Assembly (NCBI RefSeq): GCF_013778505.1
Contig: NZ_JAAOWU010000010.1
Coordinates: 1-64,000 of the forward strand
Source of the DNA: Pseudomonas sivasensis
GTDB taxonomy: Bacteria > Pseudomonadota > Gammaproteobacteria > Pseudomonadales > Pseudomonadaceae
Direction: 5' to 3'
DNA: 64,000 bases
The notes beneath the pieces were generated by a model. It saw only the letters and a list, made by a program, of their open reading frames with translations. It had not been told where the DNA came from and made no database searches. Below are positions 24,841 to 33,563 of this stretch, piece after piece. Position 1 is the stretch's first letter. Each line of letters begins with the position of its first letter. A program made the position numbers and the translations under genes.

Positions 24841-26325
24841 TTACTTGTTGAGGTTGTAGTCTTTTTCCGCCGCATCAAAGCGCTCGACCATACCGGCGGT
24901 CGGGGCGCCCATCTTGCTCACGAAGAAGATCGCGAGGCTGGCGAAGATGAAGCCTGGGATGATTTCGTACAGGCCCAGCAGTTCGAAGTGCTTCCACACG
25001 ATCACGGTGATCGCGCCGACCAGGATGCCGGCCAGTGCGCCGTTGCGGGTCATGTTTTTCCAGATCACCGAGATCAGTACCACCGGACCAAACGCCGCGC
25101 CGAAACCGGCCCAGGCGTAGCTGACCAGGCCAAGGACGCGGTTGTTTGGATTGGCAGCCATGGCGATGGCGATCAGCGCCACCAGCAGCACCATCAGACG
25201 GCCGACCCAGACCAGTTCAACCTGGGAGGCGGTCTTGCGCAGGAAGGTTTTGTAGAAGTCTTCGGTCAGGGCGCTGGAGCACACCAGCAGTTGGCAGCTC
25301 AGGGTACTCATCACGGCCGCGAGGATGGCCGACAGCAGTACGCCCGCGATCCATGGGTTGAACAGCAGCTTGGCCAGTTCGATGAACACACGTTCGTGGT
25401 TCTCGTTGACCGGGCCAGCCACTTCCGGGTGCGCCGAGAAGTAAGCGATACCGAAGAAGCCCACGGCCACAGTGCCGCCCAGGCACAGGATCATCCAGGT
25501 CATGGAGATACGGCGTGCGTTGGCAATCGACTTCACCGAATCCGCCGCCATGAAACGCGCGAGGATGTGCGGCTGGCCGAAGTAGCCCAGGCCCCAGCCC
25601 ATCAACGAAATGATGCCGATGAAGGTGGTGTTTTTCAGCATGTTGAAGTTGTCAGGGTTCTTCGCTTCGATCGCCAGGAAGGTCGTATCGACACCACCGG
25701 TGGCCAGCAGCACGATGATCGGCGTGAGGATCAGCGCGAAGATCATCAGCGTGGCTTGTACGGTGTCAGTCCAGCTCACTGCCAGGAAACCACCGACGAA
25801 GGTGTAGGCAATTGTCGCCGCAGCGCCGGCCCACAGCGCGGTCTCGTAGGACATGCCGAAGGTGCTTTCGAACAGACGGGCACCGGCCACGATGCCGGAG
25901 GCGCAGTAGATGGTGAAGAACACCAGGATGACCACGGCGGAGATGATCCGCAGCAGGCCGCTTTTATCTTCGAAACGGCTGGAGAAGTAATCCGGCAGCG
26001 TCAGGGCATCGCCGTTGTGTTCGGTCTGTACCCGCAGGCGACCGGCCACGAACAGCCAGTTGAGGTAGGCACCGACGATCAGGCCAATGGCGATCCAGCT
26101 TTCCGACAGACCGGACATGTAGATTGCGCCCGGCAGGCCCATCAACAACCAGCCGCTCATATCGGAAGCACCGGCGGACAACGCTGTCACCACGCTACCG
26201 AGGCTGCGACCGCCAAGGATGTAATCGGAAAGGTTGTTGGTGGAGCGATAGGCCATGAAGCCGATCAGCACCATTGCTGCGATGTAGATCACGAATGTGA
26301 TCAGAGTTGGATTACTTACGCTCAT
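24841..26325 (-). CDS. putP: Sodium/proline symporter PutP
   Basis: This 494-residue inner-membrane protein of the sodium:solute symporter family imports proline with Na+. It starts MSVSNPTLITFVIYIAAMVL and has about 13 membrane segments by hydrophobicity. Family blocks include GGRSLGSVVTALSAGASDMS (Na+/proline site), FTIYCASGIVAGARLF, GWGLGYFGQPHILARFMAA and SYAWAGFGAAFGPVVL. Length equals other PutP proteins. It is divergent from putA across a 461-bp region with GTTGCACC sites, so proline uptake and breakdown are probably co-repressed by PutA. Confidence 0.95.
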   Translation of the reverse strand: MSVSNPTLITFVIYIAAMVLIGFMAYRSTNNLSDYILGGRSLGSVVTALSAGASDMSGWLLMGLPGAIYMSGLSESWIAIGLIVGAYLNWLFVAGRLRVQTEHNGDALTLPDYFSSRFEDKSGLLRIISAVVILVFFTIYCASGIVAGARLFESTFGMSYETALWAGAAATIAYTFVGGFLAVSWTDTVQATLMIFALILTPIIVLLATGGVDTTFLAIEAKNPDNFNMLKNTTFIGIISLMGWGLGYFGQPHILARFMAADSVKSIANARRISMTWMILCLGGTVAVGFFGIAYFSAHPEVAGPVNENHERVFIELAKLLFNPWIAGVLLSAILAAVMSTLSCQLLVCSSALTEDFYKTFLRKTASQVELVWVGRLMVLLVALIAIAMAANPNNRVLGLVSYAWAGFGAAFGPVVLISVIWKNMTRNGALAGILVGAITVIVWKHFELLGLYEIIPGFIFASLAIFFVSKMGAPTAGMVERFDAAEKDYNLNK

Positions 26326-26475
26326 TTGAGTGACGCCCTGGCTTTGTTTTTATGTAGCGGCGGTCTGTCAGACGGCCACCCACTGGTCAGTGGGTAAACG
26401 TAGCTGCATGCCGCGCATTTATGACTGACGTTTCCCCAGGAAAGCCGTCAGCCGATGAACCCCGGTTTACGGATG

Positions 26476-26716
26476 GTTGCACCTTGGCCGCGAATGCTAT
26501 TCAACAAAGCAAATAAGGTGCAACCAGTTTCTGGGTAATAAGTTGCACCTGAGTACAAAATCCGCAAAACACCCTGTTTTTGCTCCCTTTCGGAGCAAGA
26601 ACAGCCGATCTAAGAAGTAAAAGCACCAAGACAAAGCGCATTCTGCTGGCGTCAAAATTAATTCGGATGAAGCGTCGAAAATTTCATGGATAAAAAGGGT
26701 TGCACCCGGTTGCACC
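26476..26716. promoter_or_regulatory. Cluster of five GTTGCACC sites, candidate PutA operators
   Basis: Within the putP-putA gap (26326-26786) the octamer GTTGCACC occurs at 26476, 26542, 26699 and 26709 on the plus strand and its reverse complement at 26517. E. coli PutA binds operators with the core GTTGCA, and this PutA keeps its DNA-binding domain. The last two sites are 10 bp apart, about one helical turn, close to putA; the first three lie nearer putP. A short hairpin (TGCTCC-N5-GGAGCA, 26581-26597) lies between the groups. No gene is present in this 461-bp gap. Confidence 0.8.
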
Positions 26717-26786
26717 TCTGCATGCGCAAAGCTAATCTTGCCGCCAGCTAATGCCACTCGGTAGTGGCACCCATGAGGATAAGAAA

Positions 26787-29700
26787 ATGGCGACGACCAC
26801 CCTTGGGGTCAAACTTGACGACCCGACCCGCGAACGCCTGAAGGCAGCCGCGACCTCCATTGATCGCACGCCGCACTGGCTGATCAAGCAGGCGATTTTC
26901 AATTACCTGGAGAAACTGGAGGGTGGTGCAACCCTGACCGAACTCAACGGTTTGAGCAGCAAGGATGCCGATGACGCGGGTGAGGTCCAGGCCGACCATG
27001 CGCACCAGTGCTTCCTTGAATTCGCCGAGAGCATCCTGCCGCAGTCCGTACTGCGCGCGTCCATCACTGCCGCTTACCGTCGCCCAGAGCCGGAAGTGGT
27101 GCCGATGCTGATCGAGCAGGCGCGTCTGCCGGCTCCAATGGCTGAAGCCACCAACAAGCTCGCCGCCTCGATTGCCGAAAAACTGCGCAATCAGAAAAGT
27201 GCTGGCGGTCGTGCCGGCATTGTTCAGGGCCTGCTGCAGGAATTTTCCCTGTCATCCCAGGAAGGCGTGGCCCTGATGTGCCTGGCCGAGGCGCTGCTGC
27301 GCATCCCGGACAAGGGCACCCGTGACGCGCTGATCCGCGACAAGATCAGCACCGGCAACTGGCATCCGCACCTGGGCAACAGCCCGTCGCTGTTCGTCAA
27401 CGCTGCCACCTGGGGTCTGCTGCTGACCGGTAAACTGGTCGCCACCCATAATGAGGCCGGCTTGACCTCGTCCCTGAGCCGCATCATCGGCAAAAGCGGC
27501 GAGCCGATGATCCGCAAGGGCGTCGACATGGCCATGCGCCTGATGGGCGAGCAGTTCGTCACCGGCGAAACCATCGCCGAAGCCTTGGCCAACGCCAGCA
27601 AGTTCGAAGCCAAAGGTTTCCGCTATTCCTACGATATGCTCGGTGAAGCCGCACTCACCGAACACGATGCCCAGAAATACCTGGCGTCGTACGAACAAGC
27701 GATTCATTCCATCGGCAAAGCGTCTCACGGCCGTGGGATCTATGAAGGCCCGGGCATTTCCATCAAGCTGTCGGCACTTCACCCGCGTTACAGCCGTGCG
27801 CAGTACGAGCGCGTGATGGACGAGCTGTACCCGCGCCTGCTGTCCCTGACCTTGCTGGCCAAGCAATACGACATCGGCCTGAACATCGACGCCGAAGAGG
27901 CCGACCGCCTGGAGCTGTCCCTCGACCTGCTGGAGCGCCTGTGCTTCGAGCCGCAACTGACCGGCTGGAACGGCATCGGTTTCGTGATCCAGGCCTACCA
28001 AAAGCGTTGCCCCTATGTAATCGACTACGTCATCGACCTGGCGCGCCGCAGCCGCCATCGCCTGATGATCCGCCTGGTAAAAGGCGCGTACTGGGACAGC
28101 GAGATCAAACGCGCCCAAGTCGAAGGCCTGGAAGGCTACCCTGTGTATACCCGCAAGGTGTACACCGACGTTTCCTACATTGCCTGTGCACGCAAGCTGC
28201 TGTCGGTGCCGGAAGTCATCTACCCGCAGTTCGCCACGCACAACGCCCACACCCTGTCCGCCATTTACCATATCGCCGGTCAGAACTATTACCCCGGCCA
28301 GTACGAGTTCCAATGCCTGCACGGCATGGGTGAGCCGCTGTACGAGCAGGTCGTAGGCAAGGTTTCCGACGGCAAACTGAACCGTCCGTGCCGCGTGTAC
28401 GCACCGGTCGGCACCCACGAAACGTTACTGGCTTACCTGGTGCGTCGCCTGCTGGAAAACGGCGCCAACACCTCGTTCGTTAACCGCATCGCCGACCAGT
28501 CCATCTCCATTCAGGAGCTGGTGGCTGATCCAGTGGCCAGCATCGAGCAAATGGCCACGCAGGAAGGCGGCTTCGGCTTGCCGCACCCGCGTATTCCATT
28601 GCCGCGCGACCTGTACGGCAGCGACCGCGCCAACTCGGCCGGTATCGACTTGGCCAACGAACACCGTCTGGCGTCGCTGTCCTGCGCCTTGCTGGCAACC
28701 GCACACAACAACTGGAAAGCCGCGCCGATGCTGGGTTGCGCCACCAGTGATCAACCGGCTGCGCCAGTACTGAACCCGTCTGACCTGCGTGATGTGGTTG
28801 GTCAGGTTCAAGAAGCTACCGTCGAAGACGTCGACAACGCGATTCAATGCGCCATCAACGCTGGCCCGATCTGGCAGGCCACCCCGCCCGCCGAGCGTGC
28901 CGCGATTCTGGAACGTGCCGCCGACCTGATGGAAGGCGAGATCCAACCGCTGATGGGACTGCTGGCTCGCGAAGCCGGCAAAACCTTCGCGAACGCCATC
29001 GCCGAAGTGCGTGAAGCCGTGGACTTCCTGCGTTACTACGCCGTACAGGCCCGTAACGACTTCACCAATGATGCCCACCGCCCGCTGGGCCCAGTGGTCT
29101 GCATCAGCCCTTGGAACTTCCCGCTGGCGATTTTCAGTGGTCAAGTCGCAGCCGCATTGGCCGCCGGCAACCCGGTATTGGCCAAACCTGCCGAGCAAAC
29201 CCCGCTGGTGGCTGCACAAGCCGTGCGCATCCTGCTGGAAGCCGGTATTCCGGAAGGCGTGCTGCAACTGCTGCCGGGCCAGGGCGAAAGCGTGGGTGCC
29301 CGCCTGGTCAATGATGATCGCGTCAAAGGCGTGATGTTCACCGGTTCCACCGAAGTCGCGCGCCTGCTGCAACGCAATGTCGCCGGCCGCCTGGATGCCC
29401 AGGGCCGTCCGATCCCGCTGATCGCCGAAACCGGTGGCCAGAACGCGATGATCGTGGATTCTTCGGCACTGACCGAACAAGTGGTCATCGACGTGGTGTC
29501 CTCGGCCTTCGACAGCGCCGGCCAGCGTTGCTCGGCCCTGCGGGTACTGTGCCTGCAGGAAGATTCGGCAGACCGCGTCATCGAAATGCTTAAGGGCGCC
29601 ATGGCTGAATGCCGCCTTGGCAACCCGGAGCGCCTGTCGGTAGACATCGGCCCGGTGATCGACGCCGAAGCCAAGGCCGGCATCGAGAAACACATCCAGG

Positions 29701-30740
29701 CGATGCGCGACAAAGGCCGCAATGTGTACCAGGTGGCAATTGCCGACGGTGAAGAAATCAAGCGCGGCACCTTCGTGATGCCAACCCTGATCGAACTGGA
29801 AAGCTTTGACGAACTGCAACGCGAGATCTTCGGCCCGGTACTGCACGTGGTGCGCTACAAGCGCAAAGAGATCGACCAGCTCATCGGCCAGATCAACGCC
29901 TCCGGCTACGGCCTGACCCTGGGCGTGCACACCCGTATCGACGAGACCATCGCCAAGGTGATCGACAACGTCAATGCCGGTAACGTCTACGTGAACCGCA
30001 ACATCGTGGGTGCCGTGGTCGGCGTGCAACCGTTCGGCGGCGAAGGCCTGTCGGGCACAGGCCCGAAAGCCGGTGGTCCGCTGTACCTGTACCGCTTGCT
30101 GTCGACCCGTCCTACCGATGCGATCGAGCAATCCTTCGTACGTGGCGACACGTTGACTGCACCGGATGTACGTCTGCGCGACGCCATGAGCCAACCGCTG
30201 ACCGCCCTGAAAACCTGGGCCGACAGCAATTCGTTCAGCGAGCTGAGTGCTCTGTGCAGCCAGTTCGCCGCGCAATCCCAAAGCGGGATCACCCGTCAGT
30301 TGGCGGGTCCGACCGGCGAGCGCAACAGCTACGCCATCCTGCCCCGCGAGCACGTACTGTGCCTGGCGGAAGTGGAAGGCGATCTGTTGACTCAACTGGC
30401 GGCGGTATTGGCCGTCGGCGGTTCGGCGGTATGGCCGGAAACTGACCTGACCAAGGCCGTGTTCCTACGCTTGCCGAAGGAAATTCAAGCGAAGATCAAG
30501 CGCGTGGCGGATTGGACCAAGGACGAGGTGGTGTTTGACGCCGTCCTGCATCACGGTGATTCAGACCAACTGCGTGCGGTGTGCCAGCAAGTGGCGCAGC
30601 GCGGTGGGGCGATTGTCGGGGTGCATGGCTTGTCTCAGGGCGAAACATCCATTGCCTTGGAGCGCCTGGTGATCGAACGGGCGTTGAGCGTTAACACCGC
30701 TGCAGCGGGCGGTAACGCCAGCCTGATGACCATCGGCTAA
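26787..30740 (+). CDS. putA: Trifunctional PutA: repressor, proline dehydrogenase and P5C dehydrogenase
   Basis: This 1317-residue protein oxidises proline to glutamate through pyrroline-5-carboxylate and represses the put genes when proline is absent. I chose the ATG at 26787, after GAGGATAAGAAA. A ribbon-helix-helix DNA-binding domain covers residues 1-47 (TTLGVKLDDPTRERLKAAA). The FAD proline dehydrogenase barrel spans about 190-560. The aldehyde dehydrogenase domain (about 650-1110) has PWNFPLAIF, FTGSTEVARLL, AETGGQNAMIV (catalytic Glu) and SAGQRCSALRVLC (catalytic Cys). A C-terminal domain follows. When reduced by proline it is expected to move to the inner membrane. Confidence 0.97.
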   Translation: MATTTLGVKLDDPTRERLKAAATSIDRTPHWLIKQAIFNYLEKLEGGATLTELNGLSSKDADDAGEVQADHAHQCFLEFAESILPQSVLRASITAAYRRPEPEVVPMLIEQARLPAPMAEATNKLAASIAEKLRNQKSAGGRAGIVQGLLQEFSLSSQEGVALMCLAEALLRIPDKGTRDALIRDKISTGNWHPHLGNSPSLFVNAATWGLLLTGKLVATHNEAGLTSSLSRIIGKSGEPMIRKGVDMAMRLMGEQFVTGETIAEALANASKFEAKGFRYSYDMLGEAALTEHDAQKYLASYEQAIHSIGKASHGRGIYEGPGISIKLSALHPRYSRAQYERVMDELYPRLLSLTLLAKQYDIGLNIDAEEADRLELSLDLLERLCFEPQLTGWNGIGFVIQAYQKRCPYVIDYVIDLARRSRHRLMIRLVKGAYWDSEIKRAQVEGLEGYPVYTRKVYTDVSYIACARKLLSVPEVIYPQFATHNAHTLSAIYHIAGQNYYPGQYEFQCLHGMGEPLYEQVVGKVSDGKLNRPCRVYAPVGTHETLLAYLVRRLLENGANTSFVNRIADQSISIQELVADPVASIEQMATQEGGFGLPHPRIPLPRDLYGSDRANSAGIDLANEHRLASLSCALLATAHNNWKAAPMLGCATSDQPAAPVLNPSDLRDVVGQVQEATVEDVDNAIQCAINAGPIWQATPPAERAAILERAADLMEGEIQPLMGLLAREAGKTFANAIAEVREAVDFLRYYAVQARNDFTNDAHRPLGPVVCISPWNFPLAIFSGQVAAALAAGNPVLAKPAEQTPLVAAQAVRILLEAGIPEGVLQLLPGQGESVGARLVNDDRVKGVMFTGSTEVARLLQRNVAGRLDAQGRPIPLIAETGGQNAMIVDSSALTEQVVIDVVSSAFDSAGQRCSALRVLCLQEDSADRVIEMLKGAMAECRLGNPERLSVDIGPVIDAEAKAGIEKHIQAMRDKGRNVYQVAIADGEEIKRGTFVMPTLIELESFDELQREIFGPVLHVVRYKRKEIDQLIGQINASGYGLTLGVHTRIDETIAKVIDNVNAGNVYVNRNIVGAVVGVQPFGGEGLSGTGPKAGGPLYLYRLLSTRPTDAIEQSFVRGDTLTAPDVRLRDAMSQPLTALKTWADSNSFSELSALCSQFAAQSQSGITRQLAGPTGERNSYAILPREHVLCLAEVEGDLLTQLAAVLAVGGSAVWPETDLTKAVFLRLPKEIQAKIKRVADWTKDEVVFDAVLHHGDSDQLRAVCQQVAQRGGAIVGVHGLSQGETSIALERLVIERALSVNTAAAGGNASLMTIG

Positions 30741-30760
30741 CTGACGAAACGCGGTAAACA

Positions 30761-30849
30761 TGTGGGAAGGGGCTTGCCCCCGATTGTGGTGGATCAGTCA
30801 ACTTATCTCTGGCTGACCCACCACTATCGGGGGCAAGCCCCCTCCCACA
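30761..30849. repeat. REPIN downstream of putA
   Basis: An inverted REP pair begins tgtgggaaggggcttgcccc and ends with the mirror copy at 30849. It lies 20 bp after the putA stop, where it could stabilise the putA mRNA 3' end. The rest of the gap to 30968 must hold the promoter of the acyl-CoA dehydrogenase gene. Confidence 0.92.
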
Positions 30850-30968
30850 TTTGATCGCACTTCAAATGATCATCTGTGTTTTGCCACTCCATCACTTAGA
30901 TCAATCTTGCTGTTCACCCTTAATTCGCGCACTTAGACTCAGGCCAATTCCTCCAAAGGTAAGCCGCC

Positions 30969-32771
30969 ATGTCCGAGATGCTGCTCAGTTCCCGCAATCT
31001 GGCTTTCGAGCTGTACGAAGTCCTCGATGCCGAGGGCCTGACCCAGCGCGAGCGGTTTGCCGAGCACAATCGCGAAACCTTCGATGCGGCCATCAGCACC
31101 GCGCGCTCCATCGCCGAAAAATATTTCGCGCCGCATAACCGCAAAAACGACGAGAACGAACCGCGCTACGAAGACGGCAAGGCGATCCTGATTCCGGAAG
31201 TCAAACCGGCCGTGGATGCGTTCCTGGAAGCCGGCTTCCTCAATGCCGCCCGCAGTTTCGAAGCCGGTGGCATGCAGTTGCCGACCTTGCTGTCCCAGGC
31301 CTGCTTTGCGCACTTCCAGTCCGCCAACGCGGCATCCACTTCCTACCCGTTCCTAACCATGGGCGCGGCCAACCTGATCGAAAGCTTCGGCACCGAGGAG
31401 CAAAAACAGCGCTTCCTGCAACCGATGATCGACGGGCGTTTCTTCGGCACCATGGCCCTGACAGAACCCCACGCGGGCTCATCGCTGTCGGATATTCGTA
31501 CCCGCGCCGAACCTGCGGCTGACGGCAGCTATCGACTCAAGGGCAACAAGATCTTTATCTCCGGAGGCGACCACCCGCTGTCGGAAAACATCGTGCATAT
31601 GGTGCTGGCCAAGCTGCCGGATGCACCGGCCGGGGTGAAGGGCATTTCGCTGTTCATCGTGCCCAAATTCCTGGTTAACGATGACGGCAGTCTCGGTGCA
31701 CGCAACGACGTGCTGTTGGCCGGGCTGTTTCACAAGATGGGCTGGCGCGGCACCACGTCGACCGCGCTTAACTTCGGCGATAACGGCAACTGCGTCGGCT
31801 ATTTGGTGGGTAAACCACACCAGGGCTTGAGCTGCATGTTTCAGATGATGAACGAGGCACGCATCGGCGTCGGCATGGGCGCGGTCATGCTCGGTTACGC
31901 CGGCTACCTGTATTCCCTGGAATACGCCCGCGAACGCCCGCAAGGTCGTCTGCCCGACAGCAAAGACCCAAGCACCGCGCCGGTCTCGATCATCCAGCAC
32001 GCGGATATCAAGCGCATGCTGCTGACCCAAAAAGCTTACGTAGAAGGCGCGTTCGACCTGGGCCTGTACGCCGCGCGCCTGTTCGATGACACCACGACGC
32101 TGGAAACCGAGAGCGAACGCAAACAGGCCCACGAACTGCTGGACCTGCTCACGCCCATCGTTAAATCCTGGCCGTCGGAGTTTTGCCTCAAGGCCAACGA
32201 ACTGGCGATCCAGATCCTCGGCGGCCACGGCTACACCCGTGAATACCCGGTGGAGCAGTACTACCGCGACAACCGCCTGAACCCGATCCATGAAGGCACC
32301 CATGGCATCCAGTCTCTGGATTTGCTGGGCCGCAAGCTGGCACAGAACGGCGGCGCGGGGCTCAAGCAACTGATCCGCCTGATCGCCGAAACCGGCGCCC
32401 GCGCCCAGGAATACTCATCACTCACCGCCTTGAGAGAACCTCTGGAACAACTGGTTGCGCGCCTGCAACACGTCACCCTGGGCCTGCTGACGGATCTCGC
32501 CCACGGCAAGGTCAACAGCAGCCTGGCGAACTCGGCGCTGTACCTGAAGGTATTCGGGCATACGGTAATTGGCTGGCGCTGGCTGGAACAGGCGATTCGC
32601 GCCGAAGAAGGGCTGGCCAAGGGCAATGCGGCGGATGCTGCCTTCTATAAAGGCAAGCTCCAGGCCGCCCGTTACTTCCTGACCTGGGAAGTACCGGGCT
32701 GCCATCATGAACTGGCGATTCTGGAGGCGCGGGATGATACGTGCCTGGGGATGCAGGATGCGTGGTTCTAA
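30969..32771 (+). CDS. Acyl-CoA dehydrogenase (FadE-like, with C-terminal extension)
   Basis: This 600-residue FAD enzyme is predicted to catalyse the first step of fatty acid beta-oxidation. The central ACAD fold has MALTEPHAGSSLSDI (FAD/substrate loop), the FISGGDH block and ILGGHGYTREYPVEQYYRDN. The catalytic glutamate is probably the one in IHEGTHGIQSLDLLGRK. The C-terminal region (about 470-600) is an extra helical domain found in larger bacterial ACADs. It corresponds to PA5020-type genes from synteny memory. Its 3' end overlaps the end of the convergent zapA-like gene by 4 bp. Chain-length specificity cannot be read. Confidence 0.9.
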   Translation: MSEMLLSSRNLAFELYEVLDAEGLTQRERFAEHNRETFDAAISTARSIAEKYFAPHNRKNDENEPRYEDGKAILIPEVKPAVDAFLEAGFLNAARSFEAGGMQLPTLLSQACFAHFQSANAASTSYPFLTMGAANLIESFGTEEQKQRFLQPMIDGRFFGTMALTEPHAGSSLSDIRTRAEPAADGSYRLKGNKIFISGGDHPLSENIVHMVLAKLPDAPAGVKGISLFIVPKFLVNDDGSLGARNDVLLAGLFHKMGWRGTTSTALNFGDNGNCVGYLVGKPHQGLSCMFQMMNEARIGVGMGAVMLGYAGYLYSLEYARERPQGRLPDSKDPSTAPVSIIQHADIKRMLLTQKAYVEGAFDLGLYAARLFDDTTTLETESERKQAHELLDLLTPIVKSWPSEFCLKANELAIQILGGHGYTREYPVEQYYRDNRLNPIHEGTHGIQSLDLLGRKLAQNGGAGLKQLIRLIAETGARAQEYSSLTALREPLEQLVARLQHVTLGLLTDLAHGKVNSSLANSALYLKVFGHTVIGWRWLEQAIRAEEGLAKGNAADAAFYKGKLQAARYFLTWEVPGCHHELAILEARDDTCLGMQDAWF

Positions 32772-33058
32772 GGCTGGATCGCCTTGGAAATCACCTCGAC
32801 CGTGGCGCTGACTTGCTCTTGGTAACGGTCGAGTTCCTGCTGATGAGCCTGCTGCAGTTCAATCTGCTCGGCGCACAGGTTCAGCGCCGCCAGCACCAGT
32901 AATTTGTCACCGATCAGGGTCGGGTACTTTTTCTTGGTGGTGGCCAGGGAGGCCTTGAGCATGGTCACGGCGTGCATCAGGGTCTTGTCTTCCCCGGCTG
33001 GCGCCTTGATCGAGTAATCCTCTCCGAGAATCGAAACGACCTTTATCCCTTCATTCAT
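32768..33058 (-). CDS. ZapA-like cell division protein (divergent paralogue)
   Basis: This 96-residue protein fits the ZapA family, small FtsZ-ring cross-linkers with an N-terminal globular head and a C-terminal coiled coil. The head contains VVSILGEDYSIKAPAGEDKT and the helix starts KLLVLAALNLCAEQIELQQA. As I recall, the main Pseudomonas ZapA (VTVQILDKEYCI...) sits next to 6S RNA; this one differs clearly in sequence, and no 6S RNA or 5-formyl-THF cyclo-ligase gene is nearby. It is therefore probably a second copy. The start overlaps the stop of the upstream ZapB-like gene by 4 bp. Confidence 0.75.
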   Translation of the reverse strand: MNEGIKVVSILGEDYSIKAPAGEDKTLMHAVTMLKASLATTKKKYPTLIGDKLLVLAALNLCAEQIELQQAHQQELDRYQEQVSATVEVISKAIQP

Positions 33059-33285
33059 GCGCCGACAGGCCCTGCGCTCACACGCTCAACCAACGCCTGG
33101 ATACGGGCAGCGGTGGCGCCGTGTTTTTCTTCCTGCTCCATCAAGCTCAGTTGCAGGCTGTCGTTCTCATCCTTGGCGTTGGCCAGTTCGGCCTTGAGGG
33201 ATTCGTTGCTGCTCAGCAGGTCTTGATTCTGCTGTACGAGGTCGTTGACCAGTTGTTCCAATTGGCTGAGGGATGCTTCTAACAT
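33055..33285 (-). CDS. Small coiled-coil protein, ZapB-like (TIGR02449-type)
   Basis: This 76-residue protein is almost entirely coiled coil: regular Leu/Val heptads run from LSQLEQLVNDLVQQNQDLL to about residue 68. I placed the start at the ATG 33285 (MLEASLSQLEQLVND); a longer frame to 33414 adds a non-coil, low-likelihood segment. Genes of this type commonly precede zapA in gammaproteobacteria and are annotated as ZapB-like or TIGR02449. It probably forms a pair with the ZapA-like protein downstream, with a 4-bp overlap. The 278-bp gap to the divergent chemoreceptor gene holds both promoters and a 10-bp palindrome, GTCGTACGAC (33491-33500). Confidence 0.75.
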   Translation of the reverse strand: MLEASLSQLEQLVNDLVQQNQDLLSSNESLKAELANAKDENDSLQLSLMEQEEKHGATAARIQALVERVSAGPVGA

Positions 33286-33563
33286 TTTGATTTCTCGGGC
33301 TTTTTCAAAGGGCGGTGACGATAAAGAAAATTCACCTCGGATGCCAGGGTTATCCCCGGCGCGCAGCCCGATTTTTAGGGGCCGGGCCGCACTTTCGAGC
33401 CTTAGTGACTGCATTTACCCGATCTGGTTCCTGAATCGGCCAAACCCCTCGTCAGATGCGACAAAAACGCACACGCCCCTTTAGACTTTAGTCGTACGAC
33501 CGATAGAGATGCACACCCCGTCTCACCCCTCGCACGGATCGCGCTTCTCCCCAGGATTCCCGC

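Noticed and set aside
24655..26397. A 580-codon plus-strand frame across putP
   Set aside because: It runs antisense to the clear PutP protein, is rich in His/Gln/Asp as expected for reversed GC-rich codons, and has no ribosome-binding site.
32768..33563. 6S RNA (ssrS) next to the zapA-like gene
   Set aside because: The downstream side of the gene is directly overlapped by the acyl-CoA dehydrogenase end, leaving no room, and the upstream gap is too short and lacks the long 6S hairpin pairing.
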